From the NCBI RefSeq assembly GCF_004363955.1, contig NZ_SNZR01000015.1, positions 248,001 through 312,000 of the forward strand: 64,000 bases of DNA, read 5' to 3'. The stretch comes from Enterovirga rhinocerotis. Its GTDB lineage: Bacteria; Pseudomonadota; Alphaproteobacteria; Rhizobiales; Beijerinckiaceae. This document shows positions 52,561-61,533 of this stretch, in pieces. The stretch's first letter is position 1; each line of letters begins with the position of its first letter. A program made the translations under genes and the position numbers. The notes beneath the pieces are model-generated. The model worked only from the letters and a program-made list of their open reading frames with translations. It did not search any database and had not been told where the DNA came from.

Positions 52561-53781
52561 ATGACCTACGATGTCGAGGCCCTGAGGGCCCAGTTCCCGA
52601 TCCTCTCGAAGGAGGTCTACGGGAAGCCGCTCGTCTATCTCGACAACGCCGCCTCGGCGCAGAAGCCGCGCGCGGTGATCGACGCCATGGTCGCGACCAT
52701 GGAGGGCGGCTATTCCAACGTCCATCGCGGGCTGCACTTCATGGCGAACGCGGCCACGGAGGGCTTCGAGGCCGGCCGGGAGAGCGTGCGCGCCTTCCTC
52801 AACGCGGCCTCGACGGACGAGATCGTCTTCACGCGCTCGGCGACGGGGGCCATCAACCTCGTCGCGGACAGCTACGGCCGCCTCGCGATCGGGGAGGGGG
52901 ACGAGATCATCCTCTCGATCATGGAGCATCATTCCAACATCGTGCCCTGGCACTTCCTGCGCGAGCGCAAGGGGGCGGTGATCAAATGGGCGCCCGTCGA
53001 CGAGGAGGGCAATTTCCTCCTCGACGAATTCGAGAAGCTGATCACGCCTCGGACGAAGATCGTCGCGATGACCCACATGTCGAACATGCTGGGGACCGTG
53101 ACGCCGATCGCCGAAATCATCCGCATCGCCCATGCCCACGGCGTCCCGGTCATGGTGGACGGAAGCCAGGGTGCGGTCCATCTCGACGTCGACGTCAGGG
53201 CGCTCGATGCCGATTTCTATGTCCTGACCGGTCACAAGGTCTACGGGCCGACCGGGATCGGCGTCCTCTACGGCAAGCGCGAATGGCTGGAGAAACTGCC
53301 GCCCTACGAGGGGGGCGGGGAGATGATCAAGGTCGTCTCGCGGGAGACCGTCACCTACGGCGAGCCTCCGCACCGTTTCGAGGCCGGCACGCCCCCGATC
53401 ATCGAGGCGATCGGGCTCGGGGCGGCCCTGCGCTTCATGGATTCGGTCGGCCGACCGGCGATCCGCGCGCATGAGGAGGCGCTCTCCGCCTACGCCCACG
53501 AGCGCCTCGGCCGCATGAACTCGATCCGGATCTTCGGGCAGGCGACAGGCAAGGGGCCCATCCTCTCCTTCGAGATGAAGGGCGCTCACGCTCACGACGT
53601 CGCGACGGTCATCGACCGTCAGGGGGTCGCCGTCCGGGCCGGAACCCATTGCGCCATGCCCCTCCTCGACCGCTTCGGCGTGACCTCGACCTGCCGCGCG
53701 TCGTTCGGCCTCTACAACACCATGGCGGAAGTGGATAAACTGGCCGAAGCCCTGGCCCGCGCCGAGACGCTGTTCTCCTGA
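52561..53781 (+). CDS. sufS: Cysteine desulfurase SufS
   Basis: 406 residues. Type II desulfurase: YLDNAASAQKP at the start, HRGLHFMAN, EHHSNIVPW, PLP Lys226 in TGHKVYGPTG and catalytic Cys364 in RAGTHCAMPLL. It delivers sulfur for SufBCD, normally helped by SufE or SufU (none here). A GGGAGG site is 10 bases upstream. This is the second desulfurase of the operon; the first at 45564 is IscS-like. Followed after 27 bases by sufT. Confidence 0.96.
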   Translation: MTYDVEALRAQFPILSKEVYGKPLVYLDNAASAQKPRAVIDAMVATMEGGYSNVHRGLHFMANAATEGFEAGRESVRAFLNAASTDEIVFTRSATGAINLVADSYGRLAIGEGDEIILSIMEHHSNIVPWHFLRERKGAVIKWAPVDEEGNFLLDEFEKLITPRTKIVAMTHMSNMLGTVTPIAEIIRIAHAHGVPVMVDGSQGAVHLDVDVRALDADFYVLTGHKVYGPTGIGVLYGKREWLEKLPPYEGGGEMIKVVSRETVTYGEPPHRFEAGTPPIIEAIGLGAALRFMDSVGRPAIRAHEEALSAYAHERLGRMNSIRIFGQATGKGPILSFEMKGAHAHDVATVIDRQGVAVRAGTHCAMPLLDRFGVTSTCRASFGLYNTMAEVDKLAEALARAETLFS

Positions 53782-53808
53782 TCGCCGGCCACCGATACGA
53801 GATTCGAG

Positions 53809-54192
53809 ATGAACGACGCTCCCACCGACCCTGCGGCCACCAACGGTGCCGCGCCGGCGCAGGCTTCGGCCCTGCCGCCGGAAGAGATGGACCGCATGAC
53901 CGACGACATCGTCGCGGCCCTGAAGACGGTCTACGATCCGGAGATTCCGGCCGACATCTACGAACTCGGCCTGATCTACCGGGTCGACATCGCGGACGAT
54001 CGCACGGTCACGATCGACATGACCCTCACCGCTCCGGCCTGCCCGGTCGCGGGCGAGATGCCGATCTGGGTCGAGAACGCGGTCGCCGCCGTCCCGGGCG
54101 TGAGGGAGGCGAAGGTCAACATGGTCTTCGATCCCCCGTGGGATCAGAGCCGCATGTCGGACGAGGCCCGCATCGCCCTCGATATGTGGTAG
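53809..54192 (+). CDS. sufT: SufT / MIP18-family (DUF59) Fe-S assembly factor
   Basis: 127 residues. A Pro/Ala-rich leader (about 1-28) is followed by the DUF59 core: IVAALKTVYDPEIPADIYELGLIY, MTLTAPACPVAGEMP with the conserved Cys, and VNMVFDPPWDQSRMSDEAR. SufT supports maturation of Fe-S proteins and is usually the penultimate SUF gene, followed by sufA. Here the operon ends with it: the next gene is convergent, 4 bases away, so sufA is absent from this place. Confidence 0.92.
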   Translation: MNDAPTDPAATNGAAPAQASALPPEEMDRMTDDIVAALKTVYDPEIPADIYELGLIYRVDIADDRTVTIDMTLTAPACPVAGEMPIWVENAVAAVPGVREAKVNMVFDPPWDQSRMSDEARIALDMW

Positions 54193-54196
54193 CGGC

Positions 54197-56179
54197 CTAG
54201 CCGGCCCCGCCGGACTGAGGCCCGAACTGCTCGATGATCCTGTCGGCCGGCCCAGGCCGGCCGAGGTGGAAGCCCTGCATCGCATCGAAGCCGAGCGTCT
54301 GGAGGGCGAGCACGTCGTCGGCCGATTCGACCCCTTCGGCGACGAGTTCGATGTTCAGGGCCTGACCCAGGCTGACGATGGCCTGCAGCAGCAGGCGATC
54401 TTCCGGCGAGGTGGCGAGGCCCGTGACGAGGGAGCGGTCGACCTTCAGCCTGTCGGCCCGCAGATGGCGCAGCGTGGCGAGGGACGAGTAGCCGGCCCCG
54501 AAATCGTCGATCGCGATCCTGACGCCGGCATCCGACAGAGCGGCGAGCTTTCCCGCGACGGCCCGAAGATCGACGGCCGTCTCCTCGGTCACCTCGATTT
54601 CGAGGGATGTGGGCGGCAGACCTGCCAGTTCCAACCTCTCGAGGATCAGCCGATCGACCGGTAGCTGTGCCATCTCCCGCGGCGACACGTTCATGGCGAC
54701 GGTGACGTCCTCCATGCCGAGCGCCCGCAGCCGCGCGATCATGGCGCAGCTCTCCTCGACGACGAAGCAGAAGAACCGTTCCGACTGTCCCGCCAAGGTG
54801 GCCGCGACCACGATGTCGGGCGGGGCGATCCAGCCATGCCGGGGATGATTCCAGCGCACCAGCGCCTCGATGCTGCCGAGCTGGCGCCCGCCGCACTTGA
54901 AAATGGGCTGATACCAGATCTCGAGCGCCCTGTTTTTCAGCGCCGGGAGCAGATCGCGCTCGCTGTCGCGGCGCATCTTGAGACGGTTGCCGAGCGCCTT
55001 GTCGAAGGTGCAGTAGCGATTGCGGCCGGTGCTCTTGGCGGCGTTCAGCGCCTCGTCGGCGAACAGGAGCATGTCGGCCGTGTCGCCGGTCGCTCCCTGG
55101 TAGATGCCGATACTCACCCCGACATGGCCGCCGTCGAACAGGTCGATCGGCGCGCCGATCGCGGCGATCAGCTGCTGTGCGTAATCGCCGGGGAGGAGCT
55201 CGGCGTCGTGGGCATCGTAGGCGATCGCGAATTCGTCGCCGCTCAGGCGGGCGAGCGACTGCCCCTTGGGCATGGTCGCGGCGATCCGACGGGAGACCTC
55301 GACCAGGACCTGATCGCCCATCTTGTGACCGAAGGCGTCGTTGATGGATTTGAACCCGTCGAGATTGAGCAGCAGCAGGCAGAGGTCAGGGGAGCGGGTG
55401 GCGCATCGCTGCTCGAGGTCGAGAATGAAGCCGGCCCGGTTTTTGAGGCCGGTGAGCGAATCGTGCAGCGCGCGGTGGGACATCTCCTCTGCGATCTCGC
55501 TCGATTTCGCATGCGCCTCCCGGAGGGAACGGGCCATGGCTCGGGCTTCGTGCTTGAGCCGGCTCGTCTCGCAGAAGGCTGCCTGACTGCGGAACGAACT
55601 CCTGACCAGAGCCCCGAGATACAGCAGGATCGTCATGCCGAGCATGACGCGTTCGAACGTCTGGCCGGCCATCAGGAAGGCCGCGTTGACGAGCAGGACC
55701 GGCGTGACGAAGGCCGTGGAGACAGGCGCATAGGCCACGACCAGAGCGGCGGAACCGCCGGTGATGCCCGCGCCGACGACGAGGTTGAACACGCCCGCGG
55801 GCGACATCACATCGGCCGGAAGGGCGGGCGTGCAGGCCCAGACGAGGCCGGACAGGGCCGCCAGCAGGGTCGCCGCCCGGAAATGCCGTTCGACGGAGGT
55901 CCGGCGCAGCCATCCGAAGCGGTCCAAGGCCCATTGAGACTGCGCGAAGCGGAGGACGTTGATGGCCGACGCGGCGGCGAACCAGATCGCTCCAGCGCCG
56001 CCTCGCCCCTCGTTCATGGCGATGACCAGGGTGGCAAGGCACAGCGCTTGATTGACCGGTATGGCGATGGACAGGCTTCCGCGAATGCTCGCGAACTGGT
56101 CTTCGCGTATCAGCGCGTCCAGAGAAGGTCCGCTCGCCGCCGACGCCGTCATGTCGGAGGCACGATCTTGGGAGGTCAT
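54197..56179 (-). CDS. GGDEF/EAL c-di-GMP signalling protein with membrane sensor domain
   Basis: 660 residues from ATG 56179; a TTG at 56239 and an ATG at 56152 are alternatives. About six hydrophobic spans (first 190 residues) form an N-terminal sensor region, followed by a GGDEF domain (about 225-385) with RLSGDEFAIAY, where the usual first Gly is Ser, and an EAL domain (about 400-645) with SIEALVRWNHP, ETAVDL, IDDFGAGYSS and AEGVES. The EAL side looks catalytically complete, so c-di-GMP hydrolysis is likely; the cyclase may be active or regulatory. It converges on sufT. It could feed the PilZ protein at 44242. Confidence 0.93.
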   Translation of the reverse strand: MTSQDRASDMTASAASGPSLDALIREDQFASIRGSLSIAIPVNQALCLATLVIAMNEGRGGAGAIWFAAASAINVLRFAQSQWALDRFGWLRRTSVERHFRAATLLAALSGLVWACTPALPADVMSPAGVFNLVVGAGITGGSAALVVAYAPVSTAFVTPVLLVNAAFLMAGQTFERVMLGMTILLYLGALVRSSFRSQAAFCETSRLKHEARAMARSLREAHAKSSEIAEEMSHRALHDSLTGLKNRAGFILDLEQRCATRSPDLCLLLLNLDGFKSINDAFGHKMGDQVLVEVSRRIAATMPKGQSLARLSGDEFAIAYDAHDAELLPGDYAQQLIAAIGAPIDLFDGGHVGVSIGIYQGATGDTADMLLFADEALNAAKSTGRNRYCTFDKALGNRLKMRRDSERDLLPALKNRALEIWYQPIFKCGGRQLGSIEALVRWNHPRHGWIAPPDIVVAATLAGQSERFFCFVVEESCAMIARLRALGMEDVTVAMNVSPREMAQLPVDRLILERLELAGLPPTSLEIEVTEETAVDLRAVAGKLAALSDAGVRIAIDDFGAGYSSLATLRHLRADRLKVDRSLVTGLATSPEDRLLLQAIVSLGQALNIELVAEGVESADDVLALQTLGFDAMQGFHLGRPGPADRIIEQFGPQSGGAG

Positions 56180-56426
56180 GGCGCCAGCACTGATCCCTGG
56201 GAAGTAACCGCCCGATGAAGAGACGTTCGTCGATTCCAAGCGTCGCTAAGACAGTATGCTATCGTACGATCCGGATATCCTAAAAAGAAGGGTCGAATCC
56301 GGTCGTTTGACGGTGGAATGCGATTGCGGCGGTCCGCCTATGTCATCGCTCTGTCCGAAACACGGTGCCTCGAGCGGTGTTGAATCAGCCTACGCCCTCG
56401 GTGCGGGCGGAAGAAGGGACATCACG

Positions 56427-56867
56427 ATGGCTGAAAAAGGCTCGTCCGAGGCGGCACCGTTGATCGACGGCGTCCTCGAAACAGCTCTCTATGTCGACGA
56501 TCTGACGCGGGCAACCGCGTTCTACGAGGGCCTGCTCGGCCTTCGGCGATTGTTTGGGGATGAACGGCTGGTCGCTTTGGATCACGGCCGGCGCGGCGTG
56601 CTTCTTCTGTTTCGGCGGGGGACGACGCGCGAGACCGTCACCCTCCCGGGCGGCACCATTCCGCCGCATGACGGACATGGCCCGATCCATATCGCCTTCG
56701 CGATCCGAGAGGGCGCGCTTCCGCTGCTCGAATCCCGCCTGTCCGAAAGCGCGATCGCGATCGAGGGGCGAACCCGTTGGCCGCGCGGCGGGGACAGCAT
56801 CTACGTCCGCGACCCCGATGGGCATCTCGTGGAATTCGCCACGCCCGGGCTCTGGGCGATCTACTGA
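56427..56867 (+). CDS. VOC-family (glyoxalase/bleomycin resistance-like) protein
   Basis: 146 residues from ATG 56427. Fold signatures are VLETALYVDDLTRATAFYEGLLGLRRLF and IHIAFAIREGALPLLESRL, ending with IYVRDPDGHLVEFATPGLW, where His and Glu are probable metal ligands. Members act as glyoxalases, dioxygenases or binding proteins. The open frame extends upstream, but the ribosome-like GGAAGAAGGGA and fold start support 56427. It is divergent from the GGDEF/EAL gene with about 250 bases between them. Confidence 0.85.
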   Translation: MAEKGSSEAAPLIDGVLETALYVDDLTRATAFYEGLLGLRRLFGDERLVALDHGRRGVLLLFRRGTTRETVTLPGGTIPPHDGHGPIHIAFAIREGALPLLESRLSESAIAIEGRTRWPRGGDSIYVRDPDGHLVEFATPGLWAIY

Positions 56868-57062
56868 CCGGCGCGGATCGGGAGCAGGCGATCCCACGAC
56901 GCTCCGCCAGGCCCGAGATCTCGTCCTGACAGCGAGCATCGTGGCTCTGTCCGGTCGTCTCGGAGACCGGGCGATGATCCCGGGCCCCGCCGCGAGGCCG
57001 GCTGCGCCGAACGCCTTCGACCGGGCTTCCGTCGCGGAACGTCGCTCCGCGAGCCGCTTCGG

Positions 57063-57458
57063 TCAGGCGGGAGCGCCCGCCTTCGTCGACGCTTTGGCGG
57101 CCTTGGCTGCCTTCTTGCCGGGTTTGGCGTCGGCTTTGGTGGCCTTCGCCTCGGCCTTGGCCGGCTTCGCGGCGGCCTTGACGTCACGGTCGGCCTTCTT
57201 GGCTGGCGCCTTCGTGGCCGGCTTTTCCGCAGGAGTGGCGGTCTTCGCAGCTTTGGCTGCCTTGGGAGCGGCCGCCTTCGCCTCGGTCGTGTCGTCGACG
57301 GGCGCGGCCGGGCCCTTGTCCTTGATCGACTTGATCGCCTTCTGGGCCGAGGCCTTGCTCGTATAGCCCTCGGTCGAGAAGATCACTTCGCTGTTGTACT
57401 TGAACCGGACACGGAACTCGCCGGCCTTGTCCTTGTAGATCTCGAACTTGTGAGCCAT
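57063..57458 (-). CDS. DUF1508 (YegP) protein with histone H1-like Lys/Ala/Pro tail
   Basis: 131 residues. Residues 1-48 are a DUF1508 module (MAHKFEIYKDKAGEFRVRF, then YNSEVIFSTEGYTSKASAQKAI). The remaining about 80 residues are a low-complexity Lys/Ala/Pro/Thr tail with KAAKAAK- and AKPAK-type repeats like eukaryotic histone H1 or bacterial AlgP and HctA proteins. Such tails bind DNA non-specifically or help protein condensation. ATG 57458 fits the domain start. The upstream 210 bases hold no other gene and would carry its promoter. Combination of the two parts is unusual. Confidence 0.78.
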   Translation of the reverse strand: MAHKFEIYKDKAGEFRVRFKYNSEVIFSTEGYTSKASAQKAIKSIKDKGPAAPVDDTTEAKAAAPKAAKAAKTATPAEKPATKAPAKKADRDVKAAAKPAKAEAKATKADAKPGKKAAKAAKASTKAGAPA

Positions 57459-57667
57459 ACGGGCCTCCCGCATGCGACGCGCGCCGCGCCGCCGCACTCA
57501 GGGTTCGGCGTGCGGACGAATCTTGTCAATCGCCAGATTGCTGCTTCCCACAAAGATATCCATCTGGCCGGCCACGTCGTTTACTTGGGGGGCGAGGGGC
57601 AGTTCTCCCGGATCCCGTGGCAAAGCGTGATGCGATGCCCGATCGCTCCGTGTCCGGAGCGCCGATA

Positions 57668-58165
57668 CTACGGCGTCCCCTCCGCCCTGAGCGAGCGGCT
57701 GATCCGGCTTACGATCGGGTCATAGGCGCCGGCTTCCGCATCCGGATACGTGATGTCGAAACAGACGAAGATGGTGCGGTCCTGACGCGACCGGAGACAG
57801 CGCTCATAGCCGATCCGGCCCTCCTTCCGCCCCGACAGGACGAAGGAATCCGCGGTGGCGGCGACGTAGCTGTAGGCCATTCCGTCGCGCCGTCGGCTTG
57901 TCGTCATCGCCTTCGGCGTCTCCTCCAGCGCGTTATAGAAGCCGAACACCGCGAGTTCGGCCCGTCCGTCCGCCGTGCGGAAGCGCTGGCCGTCGCCATT
58001 CGCGGGCGGTTCGAGCTGGACGGAGAAGCGTTCGGGGTACTCGACCGCCGCGCCGAATCGCTCGTTGACGTAACGCTGCCAGGCCTCGGCCCGGGCGGGG
58101 AGGGGAGTGCAGAGCGGCAGGAGCGCGGCGGCGGCCACCAGGCGGCCGATATCCGCCCGGCCCAT
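57668..58165 (-). CDS. Exported protein of unknown function
   Basis: 165 residues with a signal peptide (about 1-26, VAAAALLPLCTPLPARAEA). The mature part begins WQRYVNERFGAAVEYPERF and has a beta-rich pattern (VQLEPPANGDGQRFRTADGRAELAVFGF; SYVAATADSFVLSGRKEGRIGYERCL; TIFVCFDITYP), resembling the serine/threonine-phosphatase-associated or DUF-type lipoprotein-like domains often found in alphaproteobacteria. I do not recognise a named family. The Cys pair near positions 125 and 137 may form a disulfide. It overlaps nothing and is 2 bases from the RBBP9-like gene on the same strand, so probably co-transcribed. Confidence 0.75.
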   Translation of the reverse strand: MGRADIGRLVAAAALLPLCTPLPARAEAWQRYVNERFGAAVEYPERFSVQLEPPANGDGQRFRTADGRAELAVFGFYNALEETPKAMTTSRRRDGMAYSYVAATADSFVLSGRKEGRIGYERCLRSRQDRTIFVCFDITYPDAEAGAYDPIVSRISRSLRAEGTP

Positions 58166-58167
58166 CG

Positions 58168-58716
58168 TCAGAGGTCCTTCATGAAGCCCGCGAGCCGCAT
58201 CAGGCCTTCCGGCCAGGGGCCGTGGCCGCTCTCGTCGTTCAGATGGCCCGATTCGCCGGCATCGACGAGGGCGGAGCCCCAGGAATAGGCGAAGTCCTCC
58301 GCCCGCTCGTAGGAACAAAGCGGATCTGTGCGGCTGGCGACGAGCAGGGACGGGAAGGGCAGGGGCTCGCGCGACACGGGCGAGAAGGCATGCCGGTGCA
58401 CGCGCATGTCCGGCCGTTCGACGTCCGGGGGGGCGACGAGAAAGGCGCCGCGCACCACGTCGCGCCGGAAGGCGGGCGCGGCGACGATGGTCGTCAGGAC
58501 GCCGAGGCCGTGCGCGACGATGAGGGCCGGCCTTGTCGAGGCCGCGACGGCTTCGACGAGTTTGCCGGCCCAAGCCTCCGGGTGAGGCTCGTCCCAGACC
58601 TCCTGTTCCACCCGGCGTGCCGTCGAGAGGCGGGCGGCCCAGCGCGACTGCCAGTGGTCGGGGCCGGCTCCGCCGAGGCCCGGGACGAAAATGATGTCGC
58701 TGTCGGAGCTGCGCAT
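58168..58716 (-). CDS. RBBP9/YdeN-like alpha/beta hydrolase lacking the nucleophile Ser
   Basis: 182 residues. IIFVPGLGGAGPDHWQSRWAARL is the family opening; acid and base sites are ASRTDPLCS (Asp) and AGESGHLNDESGHGPWPEG (His). The nucleophile elbow reads VAHGLGVL: the position of the serine in the usual AHSLG is Gly (codon GGC). Either it is not a serine hydrolase, or a single AGC-to-GGC change has inactivated it. The rest is intact and not decayed, which favours a maintained non-catalytic or differently acting protein. Starts at ATG 58716; lies 2 bases before the downstream gene. Confidence 0.8.
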   Translation of the reverse strand: MRSSDSDIIFVPGLGGAGPDHWQSRWAARLSTARRVEQEVWDEPHPEAWAGKLVEAVAASTRPALIVAHGLGVLTTIVAAPAFRRDVVRGAFLVAPPDVERPDMRVHRHAFSPVSREPLPFPSLLVASRTDPLCSYERAEDFAYSWGSALVDAGESGHLNDESGHGPWPEGLMRLAGFMKDL

Positions 58717-58840
58717 GGAGGAGTGGTAGCGCGGCGCGCGAAGGGCGTCGACCGGCAATGGCATCGGATGGGCGCGGGCGGCCTGCCGGCTTCGCGCGAT
58801 GCTCCTTGCCCCGGGCGCGGACGCATAGCAGAGGAGCGGC

Positions 58841-59752
58841 ATGGCCCCCTGGATCGACGCCTTTCTTCCCACCTTCGGCCTGATCGGCCTCGGAGCTTTC
58901 CTCAGGGCCCGCGTCCTGCGGGACGGAGCGGTCTGGGCCGGGCTCGAGACCCTGACCTTCTGGGTGTTGCTGCCGGCTCTCCTGGTGCACGCCATCGCGG
59001 GTGCCCCGATCGCCGCCCTGCCGGTCGCACCCATCCTCGCAGTGGTCTGGACCGGCCTGCTCGCGGGGACCGCTCTGTCCCTCCTCGTGGCGAGGATCAC
59101 GGGTGCCGACCGGCCCGCCATGACCTCGCTCGTCCAGGGAGGGATCCGCTTCAATACCTACATGGCGCTGGGCATTGCCTCGGGATTGTTCGGGCAACAG
59201 GGCCTCGCGATCGGAGGCGTCGTGGCCGGGCTGATCGTCACCGGCGTTCAGGCGATCCTCGCCGTCGTGTTCGTGGTCAGCGAGGGCGGGCGTCCTTCGC
59301 CCTTGAGGATCGCGGTCCAGACGCTGAAGAACCCGCTGCTCCTCGGCTGTCTCGTCGGCTTCGCCGTTTCGGCCCTGGGCGGCCTTCCGCCGGGAATCGG
59401 GCCGCTCTTCCGGACCTTGGGGCAGGCCTCGCTGGCCCTCGGTCTTCTCTGTGTCGGAGCGGGGCTCGTTCTCGAATCGCTGCGCGAGAAACCGGGGATG
59501 CAGGTCCTGACTGCCGGCCTGAAACTCGTTGCGATGCCCGCGCTGACCCTGGCCCTCGGCTCGGTGTTCGGCCTGGATGGGACGACGCTTGCGGTCGTTG
59601 TCCTCATCATGGGGATGCCGACGGCGACGACGGCCTATGTGATGGCGAGGGTGCTCGGCGGCGATGCGCGGCTGATGGCCGCCATCATCACGCTACAGCA
59701 CCTCATTGCGATCGCGACCCTGCCGGCCTGGGCCGCCTATCTTGCGCGGTAA
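58841..59752 (+). CDS. AEC-family (auxin efflux carrier) transporter
   Basis: 303 residues with about ten hydrophobic spans. The start FLPTFGLIGLGAFLRARVL and the conserved GGIRFNTYMALGIA and VLIMGMPTATTAYVMARVLGGD stretches, with two domains of five spans, match the AEC/bile-acid:sodium-like fold family. Bacterial members move organic acids such as malate or malonate, or small aromatic acids. No ligand can be named. Divergent from the hydrolase gene at 58716 with 124 bases between, and convergent with irr downstream. Confidence 0.85.
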   Translation: MAPWIDAFLPTFGLIGLGAFLRARVLRDGAVWAGLETLTFWVLLPALLVHAIAGAPIAALPVAPILAVVWTGLLAGTALSLLVARITGADRPAMTSLVQGGIRFNTYMALGIASGLFGQQGLAIGGVVAGLIVTGVQAILAVVFVVSEGGRPSPLRIAVQTLKNPLLLGCLVGFAVSALGGLPPGIGPLFRTLGQASLALGLLCVGAGLVLESLREKPGMQVLTAGLKLVAMPALTLALGSVFGLDGTTLAVVVLIMGMPTATTAYVMARVLGGDARLMAAIITLQHLIAIATLPAWAAYLAR

Positions 59753-59764
59753 GGGGCCGGTCGA

Positions 59765-60247
59765 TCAGCTCGGCAGGCGGCGCAGGCGGACGATCACGTC
59801 GACGCGGGCGATCTCCATGCCCGGCGGGGGCGGCGGGACTTCGCCGACATGGATGTCGACCGGCACGTCCATGAGTGCCTCTTCGCCCTCGACGAAGAAA
59901 TGGTGATGCTCGGTCGTGTTGGTGTCGAAGAACGACTTCGACCCGTCGACGGCGAGCTGCCGCAGAAGGCCCGCCTCGGTGAACTGGTGCAGCGTGTTGT
60001 AGACCGTCGCCAGCGACACCGGCACCTTCGCACGCATCGCCTCCTCGTAGAGGAGTTCGGCCGTGATGTGGCGATCGCCCTTCGCGAAGAGCAGCCAGCC
60101 GAGGGAGATCCGCTGGCGGGTCGGGCGCAGGCCGACGCGGCGCAGCTTGTCCTTCAGGTCGGACACGGGGCAGCCCCTGCGAGCCAGCGACGCATCGTGG
60201 GACGCGAGCTTGATCGGGCGGGCAAAGGCGAGGTTGCTGTCGGTCAT
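59765..60247 (-). CDS. irr: Iron response regulator Irr (Fur family)
   Basis: 160 residues. Heme regulatory motif Cys26-Pro27 ([10 protein letters not shown]) lies in the N-terminal extension, followed by the Fur-like winged helix ([19 protein letters not shown]...[30 protein letters not shown]) and the His-rich second heme/metal site [10 protein letters not shown]. In Hyphomicrobiales Irr represses or activates iron genes through ICE boxes and is degraded when heme is plentiful. Such boxes are seen before the SUF operon at 45406-45440. ATG 60247 is chosen; the longer frame has no support. Confidence 0.93.
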   Translation of the reverse strand: MTDSNLAFARPIKLASHDASLARRGCPVSDLKDKLRRVGLRPTRQRISLGWLLFAKGDRHITAELLYEEAMRAKVPVSLATVYNTLHQFTEAGLLRQLAVDGSKSFFDTNTTEHHHFFVEGEEALMDVPVDIHVGEVPPPPPGMEIARVDVIVRLRRLPS

Positions 60248-60413
60248 GGTTCTCAAATGTAAGACGGCAACCGCTTCCTTACTATCTCGTCCCGCCGATC
60301 GCAACGTTTTGTCCTGGCGCAATGCGGGGATCGAGGGCAGGGGCCTTTTAGACCGCTCCCTGCCCGTGCTAGGGCGGCCTGCCCGCGCGAGGCCGGGCGG
60401 GGATGAGATCGGG

Positions 60414-60938
60414 ATGGCGGGGAAGTCGAGCTTCACCTACGAAGAGCTGCTGGCGTGCGGCCGCGGCGAATTGTTCGGCCAGGACAACGCGCAGCTGCCG
60501 CTGCCGCCGATGCTGATGTTCGATCGCATCACGTCGGTCGGCGAGGATGGCGGCGCCTTCGGCAAAGGCCATGTCCGCGCCGAGCTGGATGTCCGGCCCG
60601 ACCTTTGGTTCTTCCCCTGCCATTTCAAGGGCGATCCCGTCATGCCGGGCTGTCTCGGGCTCGATGCGCTGTGGCAGATGGTCGGTTTCCATCTCGGCTG
60701 GCTCGGCCTGTCCGGACGCGGGCGGGCCCTCGGCGTCGGTGAGGTGAAGTTCGCCGATCAGGTCCTTCCGAGCGTGAAGAAGGTCGTCTACGGGGTCGAT
60801 CTCAAGCGCGTGTTCAAGGGCCGCCTCGTGCTCGGGATCGCCGACGGCTTTCTCGAGGCGGACGGCAAGCGCATCTACGAGGCGAAGGAGCTTCGCGTCG
60901 GCCTGTTCAAGCCCGAGCCCTCTCCGTCGGCCGGCTAG
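60414..60938 (+). CDS. fabA: 3-hydroxydecanoyl-ACP dehydratase/isomerase FabA
   Basis: 174 residues. The active-site His70 and Asp84 are in [24 protein letters not shown], at the same numbering as the E. coli enzyme. FabA dehydrates hydroxydecanoyl-ACP and isomerises the double bond, the start of anaerobic unsaturated fatty acid synthesis. Divergent from irr with 166 bases between, a placement that is common in Hyphomicrobiales. The usual partner fabB, and then fabI, are not directly downstream; a cold-shock gene follows after 199 bases. Confidence 0.96.
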   Translation: MAGKSSFTYEELLACGRGELFGQDNAQLPLPPMLMFDRITSVGEDGGAFGKGHVRAELDVRPDLWFFPCHFKGDPVMPGCLGLDALWQMVGFHLGWLGLSGRGRALGVGEVKFADQVLPSVKKVVYGVDLKRVFKGRLVLGIADGFLEADGKRIYEAKELRVGLFKPEPSPSAG

Positions 60939-61137
60939 GTCGCCGACCGGACGGTTGCGGACCCGGGCGCTCCCGGGGTTGCGGTTCGGTCCCGTCGGCC
61001 CCATCTTCGTCAATCAGCCGAGTTCCGGCGCGCTGCGTTGCGGCACGCCCTTGGCAATCACAGAGATGGCTGCGCCTTCTGCGAACGGATTGTCTCCGGT
61101 CGTCGCGCAGTTGTCCCGAGACGACGAAGAGACGACC

Positions 61138-61347
61138 ATGACGAACGGCACCGTAAAGTTCTACAACGAGGTCAAGGGCTACGGCTTCATTGCGCCCGAC
61201 GATGGCGGCAAGGACGTCTTCGTCCATGCGACGGCCCTCGAACGCGCAGGTCTTGGTGCCCTGGCGGAAGGCCAGAAGGTCGTGTTCGAGACCGAACTCG
61301 ATCAGCGCTCCGGCAAGGCCGCCGTGTCGAAGATCCAGGCCGTCTGA
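61138..61347 (+). CDS. Cold-shock domain protein
   Basis: 69 residues. The RNA-binding motifs are [20 protein letters not shown] (RNP1 KGYGFI) and [10 protein letters not shown] (RNP2 VFVH). Single cold-shock domain, acting as RNA chaperone or transcription anti-terminator. A long upstream region of about 199 bases without genes could be a structured 5' leader, as in classic cspA genes. Whether it is cold-induced cannot be read here. A hairpin lies 39 bases after the stop. Confidence 0.96.
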   Translation: MTNGTVKFYNEVKGYGFIAPDDGGKDVFVHATALERAGLGALAEGQKVVFETELDQRSGKAAVSKIQAV

Positions 61348-61385
61348 CGCCGTAACCACAGCAGGGATTTTTAAGACATTTCTAG

Positions 61386-61421
61386 CCGGACGTGCTAGGA
61401 GGGGTTCCTCTCCGCGTCCGG
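61386..61421 (+). terminator. Hairpin downstream of the cold-shock gene
   Basis: CCGGACG (61386-61392) pairs with CGTCCGG (61415-61421) with an inner AGGA/TCCT pairing. No U-tract follows, so a weak candidate terminator or mRNA 3' structure. Confidence 0.3.
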
Positions 61422-61533
61422 CGAGCCTCTCTGTCCAAGCTCCCTGGATGCATCGCATCGTCGGCTTGCCGACGTTGGGTTTCGTCATTGCCGCGGCCCG
61501 CATGGGCCCGGCGCTTGTATCAGGAGTTGGTTG

